From positions 248,001-312,000 of the forward strand of contig JACRNB010000001.1 in NCBI GenBank assembly GCA_016219425.1: a DNA stretch of 64,000 bases. Reading direction: 5' to 3'. Source of the DNA: Betaproteobacteria bacterium (GTDB taxonomy: Bacteria; Pseudomonadota; Gammaproteobacteria; Burkholderiales; Thiobacillaceae). Both the position numbers and the translations under genes were made by a program. Below are positions 1-7,545 of the stretch, piece by piece. The notes under the pieces were generated by a model, which was not told the DNA's origin, did no database searches, and saw nothing but the letters and a program-made list of their open reading frames with translations. Every line of letters begins with the position of its first letter. Within the stretch, counting starts at the first letter, position 1.

Positions 1-1089
1 GGCAAGACCACCCTGGCTCGTTCCGTCTTTCCAGACAAGCCCTATGTCAGCCTGGAAGACGCCGACACCCGCGCCTTTGCACTGGACGACCCGCGCCGCT
101 TTCTCGGCCAGTTTCCTGATGGGGCCGTACTCGACGAAGTGCAACGCGCGCCGGAGTTGTTCTCCTATCTCCAGACCCTGGTGGACGCGGGCACCGGCAT
201 GGGCCGCTTCCTTCTCACGGGCTCTCAGCAATTCGGCCTTACGGAAAACATCACCCAATCCCTGGCGGGTCGGGTCGGATTTCTCCACCTGTTGCCCTTC
301 ACCCTGGCGGAAACCCGCGACCTCTGGGCCGCCAAATCGCTGGAAGAAGTCCTTTGGCAGGGCTTCTACCCGCCCCTGCTGGACCGGGGCATTCCACCCC
401 ACATCTGGTTTTCCGACTACCTCACCACTTATGTGGAACGGGATGTGCGCCTGGCCCTGAATATTCGTGACCTGGCTGCATTCCATCGCTTCGTGCTGAT
501 GTGCGCCGCCCGCACCGGTCAGTTGCTCAACCTTTCAGCCCTGGCCGCCGACTGCGGCATCACCCACAACACCGCCAAGGCATGGCTTTCGGTGCTTGAA
601 GCCAGCAGTCTCGTGGCCCTGCTCGCACCCTATCACCGCAACTTGGGCAAACGGCTGACCAAGACCCCCAAGCTCTATTTTCTGGATACCGGCTTCGCCG
701 CCTGGCTGGCCGGCGTGCGTGAGGCCAGGGAACTGGTGCTGGGCAACTTGCGCGGGCCGCTATTCGAGACTCTGGTGGTGGCCGAATTCATGAAATTCAA
801 ACGCAACCACCTGCGACCGGAAGAGCTGTATTTCTGGCGCGACTCGGCGGGTCACGAAATTGACCTGCTGGTGGAAGCCGGGGACCGCCTGCTCGCCGTG
901 GAATGCAAGGCCGGAAACACGGTGGCGCGTGATTGGTTTTCTGCCCTGGAGAAATTCAGTCACCTGGCCGGCAATGTGGCAGGCCTGATCGTCATGGGCG
1001 GCGATCAGGGACAGCCGCGCGGCGCGTACCCGGTCGTGTCCTGGAGGGACATAGGGGCGACGCTGACCGAGCGACTCGGCGTGGCTTGA
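1..1089 (+). CDS. ATP-binding protein, AAA_14/DUF4143 type (5' end outside window)
   Basis: The reading frame is open from base 1, so the start lies upstream of the window. The first visible residues, GKTTLAR, are the end of a Walker A P-loop, and AVLDEVQR about 40 residues later is a Walker B with the DEVQ form typical of AAA_14 ATPases. The C-terminal half has the DUF4143 pattern: a winged-helix-like part (NTAKAWLSVLEASSLVALL), then FLDTGFAAWL, and finally ELYFWRDSAGHEIDLLVE with VECKAG, which resembles a PD-(D/E)xK nuclease-like core. Proteins of this family are common in accessory DNA and of uncertain role. Its base composition is like the GC-rich backbone and unlike the AT-richer genes that follow. 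Confidence 0.85.
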   Translation, partial: GKTTLARSVFPDKPYVSLEDADTRAFALDDPRRFLGQFPDGAVLDEVQRAPELFSYLQTLVDAGTGMGRFLLTGSQQFGLTENITQSLAGRVGFLHLLPFTLAETRDLWAAKSLEEVLWQGFYPPLLDRGIPPHIWFSDYLTTYVERDVRLALNIRDLAAFHRFVLMCAARTGQLLNLSALAADCGITHNTAKAWLSVLEASSLVALLAPYHRNLGKRLTKTPKLYFLDTGFAAWLAGVREARELVLGNLRGPLFETLVVAEFMKFKRNHLRPEELYFWRDSAGHEIDLLVEAGDRLLAVECKAGNTVARDWFSALEKFSHLAGNVAGLIVMGGDQGQPRGAYPVVSWRDIGATLTERLGVA

Positions 1090-1305
1090 TTGGCTGTAAT
1101 TCGGCCTTTACTGCCGGTGGCACACGTCGCCTTCTGCGTCGGCCGTGCAGCGTCTACCTGTCGTTGCCCAGTTCAAATCGTCTGATGATAGCTTTCTCGG
1201 CAGGCAACCTATACTCGTGACCAAGATGGACCATCAGGGATGATGGGCGGCTTTAGACCAGTGGTGTCTGAAGAGCAAACCTACTTCACCTTCCATGGGG
1301 AATGC

Positions 1306-1334
1306 TTTAGTGGTGTGACACAGTCACTTATACT
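1306..1334 (+). promoter_or_regulatory. Candidate sigma70 promoter of the thymidylate synthase gene
   Basis: TTTAGT at 1306-1311 and TATACT at 1329-1334 are separated by 17 bases. Transcription would start near 1341, just ahead of the ATG at 1369. This argues against the longer open frame that begins at 1240. The match was found by eye. Confidence 0.4.
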
Positions 1335-1368
1335 ACGTGCCACTCCTTGTCTAAGACTTGAGCACATC

Positions 1369-2340
1369 ATGAAGCAGTATCTCGAGTTGGTTAGAAACGT
1401 TCTCGAAACAGGAACGCTTCAAGAAAATAGAACTGGCGTTCGTACATTCTCCACCCCCGGCGCAATGATGCGCTTTGATTTGGCAGATGGGTTTCCAGCC
1501 ATTACCACCAAGAAGCTTGCATTTAAGACCGCCATCGGGGAGATGGTTGGTTTCCTTCGTGCATATAAAAGCGCAGCAGATTTTCGTGCCCTTGGCAGCA
1601 AGGTGTGGGATCAGAACGCCAATGAGAATAAACAGTGGCTGGAAAATCCATATCGAATACAGACTGACGATCTTGGCGAAATATACGGTGTGCAGTGGCG
1701 TCAGTGGCCAGCATACAAGGTACTTCAGGCATCCAATACTGCGCAGATTAACGACGCACAACAACGTGGCTTCAAAATCATCACCCAATTTACCGAGAAC
1801 GGGATTGAGCAAGTCTTGCTTTACAAGGCCGTTGACCAGTTGCGTCAATGCCTGGATACTATTATCGCCAATCCATCGGATCGCCGAATTATTTTTCACG
1901 GATGGAATTGGGCACAGCTAGATCAGATGGCTCTTCCCCCTTGTCATCTGTTGTATCAGTTCTTGCCGAATGCGACGAGCAAAGAGATTTCGCTTTGTCT
2001 CTATATTCGCAGTAATGATTTAGGCCTTGGCGCGCCGTTTAATATTGCCGAAGGAGCTGCGTTGTTATCACTTGTTGGGAGGTTGACTGGCTACACACCT
2101 CGTTGGTTTACCTATTTCATAGGAGATGCACACATTTACGAAAACCATCAAGAAATGGTGTTGGCGCAACTAACGCGCAAACCTTACCCAAGTCCGAAAT
2201 TGATTATTTCAGATAGAGTTCCAGAATTTTCAAAAACCGGAAAATATGAACCGAACTGGCTTGAACAGATTGAGCCGTCTGACTTTAGCTTGGAAGGGTA
2301 TCAGCACCATGCTCCGCTAACGGCACCAATGGCTGTTTAA
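1369..2340 (+). CDS. thyA: Thymidylate synthase (ThyA family), long form
   Basis: Converts dUMP to dTMP using methylene-tetrahydrofolate. The folate/dUMP motif NRTGVRT lies near the N-terminus. [14 protein letters not shown] follows, then the active-site segment [11 protein letters not shown] (nucleophile Cys192) and [27 protein letters not shown] comes near the C-terminus. At 323 residues it is longer than the 264-residue E. coli enzyme, with extra sequence before the active site, nearer the long forms such as that of Lactobacillus casei. The open frame continues upstream to 1240, but those 43 residues do not resemble the family and precede the likely promoter. The gene is AT-richer than the backbone and convergent, with a 32-base gap, to the putative defence operon. 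It may therefore be a horizontally acquired or second thyA; whether the genome has another copy cannot be seen. Confidence 0.93.
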   Translation: MKQYLELVRNVLETGTLQENRTGVRTFSTPGAMMRFDLADGFPAITTKKLAFKTAIGEMVGFLRAYKSAADFRALGSKVWDQNANENKQWLENPYRIQTDDLGEIYGVQWRQWPAYKVLQASNTAQINDAQQRGFKIITQFTENGIEQVLLYKAVDQLRQCLDTIIANPSDRRIIFHGWNWAQLDQMALPPCHLLYQFLPNATSKEISLCLYIRSNDLGLGAPFNIAEGAALLSLVGRLTGYTPRWFTYFIGDAHIYENHQEMVLAQLTRKPYPSPKLIISDRVPEFSKTGKYEPNWLEQIEPSDFSLEGYQHHAPLTAPMAV

Positions 2341-2372
2341 ACTCTGTAGGTCTAATTTAAGAAATTTTGATG

Positions 2373-3353
2373 CTAATTTGGGTACTCAAAAACAGTTGTC
2401 ATAGTTGAAGGCTTAGAATATCCCTTTTCGTTATATTCTATAGCACGAGCATAGGCAATCTGAATCCGCTCATTCTGAAGGGCTGCCATACCAACCCCAA
2501 TCGTAGATATTTTTGTATTCATCGGGCAAACTACAATGTTGTAATTATCATGCTTACTGGCTAAATCTAGTATTAGATCTCTGACACTAAGCGGATCAAC
2601 GCACGAAAAATAAAGTGTATCAACTGCCAATTGGGTTTGTTTGGTTCGCTCTACAAACTTTGATAGCTCATCAAAGAAACGCTTGTTAGTCTCATAGTGA
2701 GAAGCAGAAACAGAATTATTGGGATCGCCACACATTAGTGTCAATTGAGCCGGTTCAAACTGCTCAATTACTGCGGCAGCTCGCTCATGCTCAAACCCGG
2801 CCAGAACGATCAGATAAAGTCGCTTGGAAGGTACAAAACTTCCTGGATAGCCAAGTACAGATCGAACTTGCGAAACTCCTCTTGAGAGCCATACATGCTC
2901 AACGTCTGTATTGATACTATATTCTTCCGCACCAGTATATCCCATAAATAGTTTGCAAGATATATTGGACTGTTGAACCACTCTTAGCAGAATCAACAAT
3001 AGCTCGTGAGTGAATGTTGTTGTGTCGATGAACGCATGATGCTCTATTAATACAGCAGCCAAATAGTCTCGAATTGCCTTTGAAATAGCATCAGCAGCTG
3101 CAATAGGCGAGTCCATATCAAGCTCTATTACTGTGTGCCGATCCCCGGCCATTTCTACCATGCGAGCCAAGTTGCGGTCTACCAAAGCATTAACATCTGA
3201 ACTCTTAAAAAACAAGCAATGTGCGCTAGGAGTCAGGTTCAGTGTTTCAATAATTGAAAAACAACGACTCTCATAACTAGCCATACCAATAAAAAGCTCT
3301 ACCCCTTTCGGGAAAAGATCGGACAACTCGCGAAGTGCAACTTTCTGGTTCAT
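2373..3353 (-). CDS. Unrecognised alpha/beta protein, last gene of the putative defence operon
   Basis: I do not recognise this 326-residue protein. Its start overlaps the ATPase stop in an ATGA arrangement (ATG 3353-3351), which indicates translational coupling. The sequence alternates hydrophobic strands and helices in what looks like two lobes. One holds GVELFIGMASYESR and HHAFIDTTTFTHELLLILL; the other holds LYLIVLAGFEHERAAAVIEQF and NIVVCPMNTKISTIGVGMAAL. The last segment loosely recalls the (G)GTK signature of CARF/Rossmann-like nucleotide-sensing domains, but this is inference from a short pattern. There is no signal peptide, transmembrane segment or clear nuclease motif. By position it is a candidate sensor or effector working with the adjacent ATPase and HD protein. 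Confidence 0.75.
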   Translation of the reverse strand: MNQKVALRELSDLFPKGVELFIGMASYESRCFSIIETLNLTPSAHCLFFKSSDVNALVDRNLARMVEMAGDRHTVIELDMDSPIAAADAISKAIRDYLAAVLIEHHAFIDTTTFTHELLLILLRVVQQSNISCKLFMGYTGAEEYSINTDVEHVWLSRGVSQVRSVLGYPGSFVPSKRLYLIVLAGFEHERAAAVIEQFEPAQLTLMCGDPNNSVSASHYETNKRFFDELSKFVERTKQTQLAVDTLYFSCVDPLSVRDLILDLASKHDNYNIVVCPMNTKISTIGVGMAALQNERIQIAYARAIEYNEKGYSKPSTMTTVFEYPN

Positions 3354-5155
3354 AACTCCAGCTCCAATGACATCTGAGCATCAACCACCTTGCCAAGTCG
3401 CCCGCTCTCAAACTCACTGATAGTTCGGTTAGGATTTTGCATAGCGGTTTGAAGTAATTGGTTCGTCACAAATAGATACCCAGAAAATCCAGTTGGGTCT
3501 AATTTAAAAAGTGGTGCCAAACGCCTTGTCATAACAAACCGCCGTGTACGCCCACGACCATCTTTTGTGCCAATGGCAGCCTCATAAAGATAACCGTGAC
3601 GGACACCTAATTCCAAAATATTTAATACATCATCTGGCGGGGTCTCAGACAAAGCAATAGAAAATACTCGCCGTTCAGAGCGGTCTGACAAAAGAATAGC
3701 CTGAAAAATGCCGCCTAAAGACTGAATTAAATTTCTCAATTGCTTAAAGTGATGTGCAGAGGCGGCATCTTGATCTTCTGTTGCATCCTTTAGCAATTTA
3801 TCAAAGGCACCAAAAAATAACGTATCGGCGCTGTTTCTAACTACAGCATCTTGTATAGACGGAGATATTAACTCTATAAATATATTGCTTGCTTGAGAAG
3901 TGGAACTCAGCCTGAGTTTCATTTCTTCGCCATACATAGCAGCAGCGTTATCTAAAAAATAGCGAACAATACCTGATGAGATGTGAACAAGTTGATCAAA
4001 GCCAGCATATGAGTAGGTCCTCATCTGCTTAGCTCCCAATCCCTTAATGTAGTCTGGTCTCGCATACCGGTAGGCATCATCACCGGGTCGAAAGCCCTTA
4101 CCCTCTTTTTCCCAGTTATCCTTATGCTGGCGGGCGAGCTCATTTATTGCCTCCTCTTGTTCATTGTCCTGAGGGAAATAATCCCGCACAGAAACCTTGA
4201 CACCTTGCTCTTCCAATCTTTTTGTCACAACATCAGCAACCCATTTTGGATAGGCCGCATTGGAATGCTTTCCCGTATATATGGTCGAGATGTCAACTTC
4301 CTTGAAATCGTGAGGCGATTCTATTCGCTGCTTGGTTGTTGTTCTCCAGGTTTTATACCCGCGTTGCGTTGAAATTTTGAATGAAACCTTGTTCCCCGTT
4401 CGAAAGGACACCCAATTATTCAGCACTTGAGTTTGAATTAAACTTAGATTGTCTGCGTCATCGAGGAGCAAGTAAATCGGCTTCTTGGGCATGCACTCTA
4501 ATTGAGTAAGTTCGCATAGGAAAGGAAATAAAAAATCCCTATAGCCAACTAACGGACCTGAGTACGGTGTATAATTATCAGATATTCCAACTTTTCTCAG
4601 ATAGGAACTCAATAATCCATAAACATCATCTATTGCCAGAATGGATTGTTTAAGTACATCCTGAGAGGTTTTTGTGTCAGTGATGCCAGCAATATCTGCC
4701 CCTGCTGATAGAAGTTTATTAATCACAAATTGACTACATAGTTTTTCTATGGATCGTTTTATCAGATCGCAGCTTAATGCGTTACCAGTGTGATCTCGGA
4801 GCGACTGCAACACCTTTGATGCCACAAAAAGTGACAACGAGTGTTCTGCCAAAACTAGGCCTGCATATTGATTGCTGATCCTTTCTAAATCTGTTAGATC
4901 GAGGTCTGTGGATTTTATGGTCGCGTAGAGCCCCAGATAGGGGAGATCAACTAGCGTTTTATTCTGCGAGAGCATCAAGCAGTCAGGTGCCATTTGGCGC
5001 AACATCATGCTTTTCCCGCATCCCCGGTGACCATGAATGAACACATGGCCTGGAGCATCAATTTCAAAGTTTTCAGATAGCGGTACGAAAAGCCGATTCA
5101 TATCGGCTGCATCCATCATCTCTGGGGATGAAACGGCAAATGGGTTAGGGCTCAT
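3350..5155 (-). CDS. ORC/CDC6-like P-loop ATPase of the putative defence operon
   Basis: A 601-residue AAA+/STAND-like ATPase. The N-terminal segment SPNPFAVSSPEMMD resembles the lead-in of ORC/CDC6 proteins. Walker A is GHRGCGKS (residues 42-49), Walker B is YLLLDDADN (about 228-236) and a sensor-1-like strand SFKISTQ follows. The C-terminal third (GVRHGYLYEAAIGTKDGRG) looks like a winged helix, which would fit DNA or RNA binding. I place the start at ATG 5155: it has the ribosome site AAGGAG and overlaps the HD gene stop as ATGA. A GTG nine bases earlier (5164) is the alternative. The product probably couples ATP hydrolysis to detection of a signal; the signal is unknown. Confidence 0.85.
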   Translation of the reverse strand: MSPNPFAVSSPEMMDAADMNRLFVPLSENFEIDAPGHVFIHGHRGCGKSMMLRQMAPDCLMLSQNKTLVDLPYLGLYATIKSTDLDLTDLERISNQYAGLVLAEHSLSLFVASKVLQSLRDHTGNALSCDLIKRSIEKLCSQFVINKLLSAGADIAGITDTKTSQDVLKQSILAIDDVYGLLSSYLRKVGISDNYTPYSGPLVGYRDFLFPFLCELTQLECMPKKPIYLLLDDADNLSLIQTQVLNNWVSFRTGNKVSFKISTQRGYKTWRTTTKQRIESPHDFKEVDISTIYTGKHSNAAYPKWVADVVTKRLEEQGVKVSVRDYFPQDNEQEEAINELARQHKDNWEKEGKGFRPGDDAYRYARPDYIKGLGAKQMRTYSYAGFDQLVHISSGIVRYFLDNAAAMYGEEMKLRLSSTSQASNIFIELISPSIQDAVVRNSADTLFFGAFDKLLKDATEDQDAASAHHFKQLRNLIQSLGGIFQAILLSDRSERRVFSIALSETPPDDVLNILELGVRHGYLYEAAIGTKDGRGRTRRFVMTRRLAPLFKLDPTGFSGYLFVTNQLLQTAMQNPNRTISEFESGRLGKVVDAQMSLELEL

Positions 5156-6225
5156 TTTCCCCACTCCTTTTTTGCCATATCAATGCCAGTAATAGCAGCC
5201 ACGTCATCTTCCTTCCTCCAGTCAGCCGGAAGCTCAGGATAGCCCTTATCTTTTATAGTAAATGACTTGCGTTCAAGTGCTATGTTTTGGTCAATTCCAT
5301 CAGCCGATTTGATTTTTGTAAAATACATTGATACTTCGATACGATCCGTTTGCATTGAGTGCAGCAGGAAGCGATTGCAGTATACGCGCTCGTGGTTTAG
5401 CTTATCGAGACGATCCATGACATCATCAATTAAATATTTCTCTGTGTTACCATTTTCGTCTTGGGGAATTTTGTATTTTTTAGAAAGCAGGTCAACATCA
5501 AAATCAAACTGAAGTTTGAAAGATTTGTTCAATCTGTCAGGTTTTGCTCCCACTATACATTTAGCATAATGATGGAAAAGCTCGCTCTCAGGCGGAAGAT
5601 TGCCTTGATTTACATGGTGAAGTGAAGCACGTGATCGGTGTTCGCAAATTTCATCTGCGAATCTGACTATCGCCGCAACCAATCTGGGCCTTGCATCTGC
5701 ACCACCAACTAGAGTGGTATCTAACAGAGCACCAATGGTATCTTTATCGTTATCAGAAACTGTGCGTCCACCATGTGCCTGAGCAATATCCGCAATCAAG
5801 CGATGTTCGGCCGAATCTTTTGCAATATCACCACCGTATTCCTTCAAAATAGGGAAGGCCTTTCGCGCGTGATTATCACGACCATCAATGTTGCCAGCGT
5901 CATGAACTCGAATTGCACATAGCAACAAATAAAGCTCATATGGATTCAGTGAGGCATCTTTTTGATCGAAGGTGCCCTCAATAAGATAGCCTGCATATCT
6001 GACCACTTCATCAAAATGAAGCTCACCATGATCTGTAAAAAACCCAGGTGATCTTGATAAACTAGAGAGCCCAGCATTTATGTAACGATAAACATAGGTT
6101 TGCAAGCTATGCACCAAGGATGTGTATCTATCCCAATATTTAACATGTTGATCAGCAAATTCGCCTTTTCTGTTACTGGCGAATTCCTCAAGCCTCAGTT
6201 CTAATGGGAGCCAATGGTCACTCAT
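5152..6225 (-). CDS. HD-domain phosphohydrolase, conflict-system (HD-CE-like) type
   Basis: A 357-residue protein with the metal-binding pattern of HD phosphohydrolases: His66/His70 (TDHGELHFDE), the His108-Asp109 doublet in LLCAIRVHDAGN, His119, His151 (AQAHGG) and Asp191-Glu192 (RFADEICEHRSRA). The long helical lead-in and the distal FADEICEH segment resemble the HD-CE family described in bacterial conflict systems; that assignment is from memory of the family. HD enzymes cleave phosphate esters of nucleotides such as dNTPs, cyclic nucleotides or ppGpp. The substrate here is unknown. It sits 32 bases after the methyltransferase gene and shares a 4-base stop/start overlap with the ATPase gene. 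Confidence 0.85.
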   Translation of the reverse strand: MSDHWLPLELRLEEFASNRKGEFADQHVKYWDRYTSLVHSLQTYVYRYINAGLSSLSRSPGFFTDHGELHFDEVVRYAGYLIEGTFDQKDASLNPYELYLLLCAIRVHDAGNIDGRDNHARKAFPILKEYGGDIAKDSAEHRLIADIAQAHGGRTVSDNDKDTIGALLDTTLVGGADARPRLVAAIVRFADEICEHRSRASLHHVNQGNLPPESELFHHYAKCIVGAKPDRLNKSFKLQFDFDVDLLSKKYKIPQDENGNTEKYLIDDVMDRLDKLNHERVYCNRFLLHSMQTDRIEVSMYFTKIKSADGIDQNIALERKSFTIKDKGYPELPADWRKEDDVAAITGIDMAKKEWGK

Positions 6226-6257
6226 GGTCTAAATATCTTCCATATTCTTTAATGTTC

Positions 6258-7313
6258 TCATCCATGCTCAACGATGGCTTGAAACACAGCTTTTGCTAGT
6301 AGCGGAGGCACAAGATTGCCAACTTGCTGCTGCTGGAAACCGATGGAGCCAGTGAACCTGAACGAATCTGGGATTGATTGTAAACGAGCTGCTTCCCGTA
6401 CTGACAAACCACGATCCTTCCACGGATGAACCAGCATATTTTTCCGGAAGTTTCCAATCACGACAGAGGGCTCATCCTCTTTGAGTCGCCTATAAATACC
6501 CGTGTGGCATCTGGAAACATCGGCATAATTTTTCATCAACCTTTGGGGGATGTCTTCCCAGTTGCCGCCTTGTGGGATGTAGCCATATCGCTTAACAATA
6601 TGCGGCGCGTTATTGGTCACCACATTATTTCCACACTGCTCCAGTTTTTTTCGCATTAACTTGGCATAAGCGGATTCTGCCGCCCTTGAGTATTCTGTTA
6701 TATCCGGCGCATCACCATTATCCAACTCAGGTAAATCAGAAATTGCATCTTTTACAGTACGATATTTTTTCACTGTTGGCTTCGGCTTTCCGATTTCGAT
6801 TCCGTGCAATGAACCAATGATGAATAAGCGATTCCTTTTTTGTGGCACGCCGAAATCAGCCGAGTTCAGTACAAAATGGTGTGTAGTATATCCTAATATT
6901 TTGAACCCATCCAAGACGGCATCAAGAAAATAGCCGTTCTCTGTTTCGATTAAGCCTTTTACATTTTCAAAAACAACCCAGTCAGGTCGCACCTCTTTGA
7001 CAAGCCTCACATACTCCATGTAGAGCCAGTTGTTGGCATTGAGCAGGTCGCGATTTTTCTGGTTCGAGGTTGAGAAACCTTGGCACGGGGGGCCCCCAAA
7101 AATAACCGAGGGTTGTTTCTTGTCAAACCCTTTGAAGTGCTTAGCCTTTACGGTGCGGATATCCTCGTTTAGCAGGATAGTGTGTTTGTGGTTAAGCGTG
7201 AACGTGGCGGCGGCGTGCTTGTCCAGCTCGACGGCATAGCGGACATTAATCCCGCTCATAGTCGCACCGATAGACATCCCCCCCGCACCGCTGAATAAAT
7301 CAATTGCCTGCAT
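6258..7313 (-). CDS. dcm: DNA (cytosine-5-)-methyltransferase
   Basis: A 351-residue C5-methylcytosine methyltransferase that transfers methyl from S-adenosylmethionine to cytosine in a target DNA site. Motifs are in canonical order: I DLFSGAGGMSIG at the N-terminus, IV GGPPCQGFS (catalytic Cys77), VI ENVKG, VIII QKRNRLFIIG, a short target-recognition region, and X QVGNLVPPLLAKAV. I choose ATG 7313 because GGAGAGG lies just upstream and a likely promoter (7361-7389) would be transcribed into it. The open frame runs on to 7379, but that start would precede the -10 box. No restriction endonuclease gene adjoins it. The next three genes on the same strand are HD phosphohydrolase, ATPase and an unknown protein, so methylation may mark self DNA for that system or the enzyme may be solitary. 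Confidence 0.95.
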   Translation of the reverse strand: MQAIDLFSGAGGMSIGATMSGINVRYAVELDKHAAATFTLNHKHTILLNEDIRTVKAKHFKGFDKKQPSVIFGGPPCQGFSTSNQKNRDLLNANNWLYMEYVRLVKEVRPDWVVFENVKGLIETENGYFLDAVLDGFKILGYTTHHFVLNSADFGVPQKRNRLFIIGSLHGIEIGKPKPTVKKYRTVKDAISDLPELDNGDAPDITEYSRAAESAYAKLMRKKLEQCGNNVVTNNAPHIVKRYGYIPQGGNWEDIPQRLMKNYADVSRCHTGIYRRLKEDEPSVVIGNFRKNMLVHPWKDRGLSVREAARLQSIPDSFRFTGSIGFQQQQVGNLVPPLLAKAVFQAIVEHG

Positions 7314-7316
7314 TCC

Positions 7317-7352
7317 CACCCTCTCCTCGCGCGGGAACACCCTCTCCTCGCG
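7317..7352 (-). repeat. 15-bp direct repeat in the methyltransferase leader
   Basis: CACCCTCTCCTCGCG occurs perfectly twice, at 7317-7331 and 7338-7352 (period 21). The copy nearer the gene carries the Shine-Dalgarno sequence on the minus strand, so the transcript would contain two ribosome-site-like segments. Confidence 0.7.
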
Positions 7353-7360
7353 AGGGTAGG

Positions 7361-7389
7361 GTATCACGAACATACTCACCCTGCTTCAA
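7361..7389 (-). promoter_or_regulatory. Candidate promoter of the dcm-HD-ATPase-unknown operon
   Basis: Read on the minus strand, TTGAAG (7389-7384) and TGATAC (7366-7361) are separated by 17 bases. Transcription would start near 7354, giving a leader of about 40 bases to the ATG at 7313. Confidence 0.4.
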
Positions 7390-7396
7390 CCATAAG

Positions 7397-7412
7397 ATAA
7401 CCAATTGGTTAT
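7397..7412. promoter_or_regulatory. 16-bp perfect palindrome upstream of the operon, operator candidate
   Basis: ATAACCAATTGGTTAT is its own reverse complement. It lies immediately upstream of the candidate -35 box, where a dimeric regulator would bind. No regulator gene is visible in the island, so the binding protein is unknown; self-binding by the methyltransferase is one possibility. Confidence 0.5.
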
Positions 7413-7545
7413 TCGACGTCCCCCCGGTTTTCAGTAGCACTTGGGTTTAGAGTCTGTGGTTGATGTGTCTGATTTCCCAGCCAGGTGCTGGGCGAAGGCT
7501 GAGGGGGTCTAACCGCCCAACGCTTTCCACGGTCCATGAAGCTAA

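Noticed and set aside
1240-1368. 43-residue N-terminal extension of thymidylate synthase
   Set aside because: It does not resemble ThyA and lies upstream of and across the likely promoter (1306-1334).
6258-7313. Classical type II restriction-modification pair
   Set aside because: No restriction endonuclease or Vsr-type gene adjoins the methyltransferase; the neighbours are HD, ATPase and unknown proteins.
7314-7379. 22-residue N-terminal extension of the methyltransferase
   Set aside because: Its ATG would precede the likely -10 box, and motif I normally lies at the protein start; the extra residues come from the leader direct repeat.
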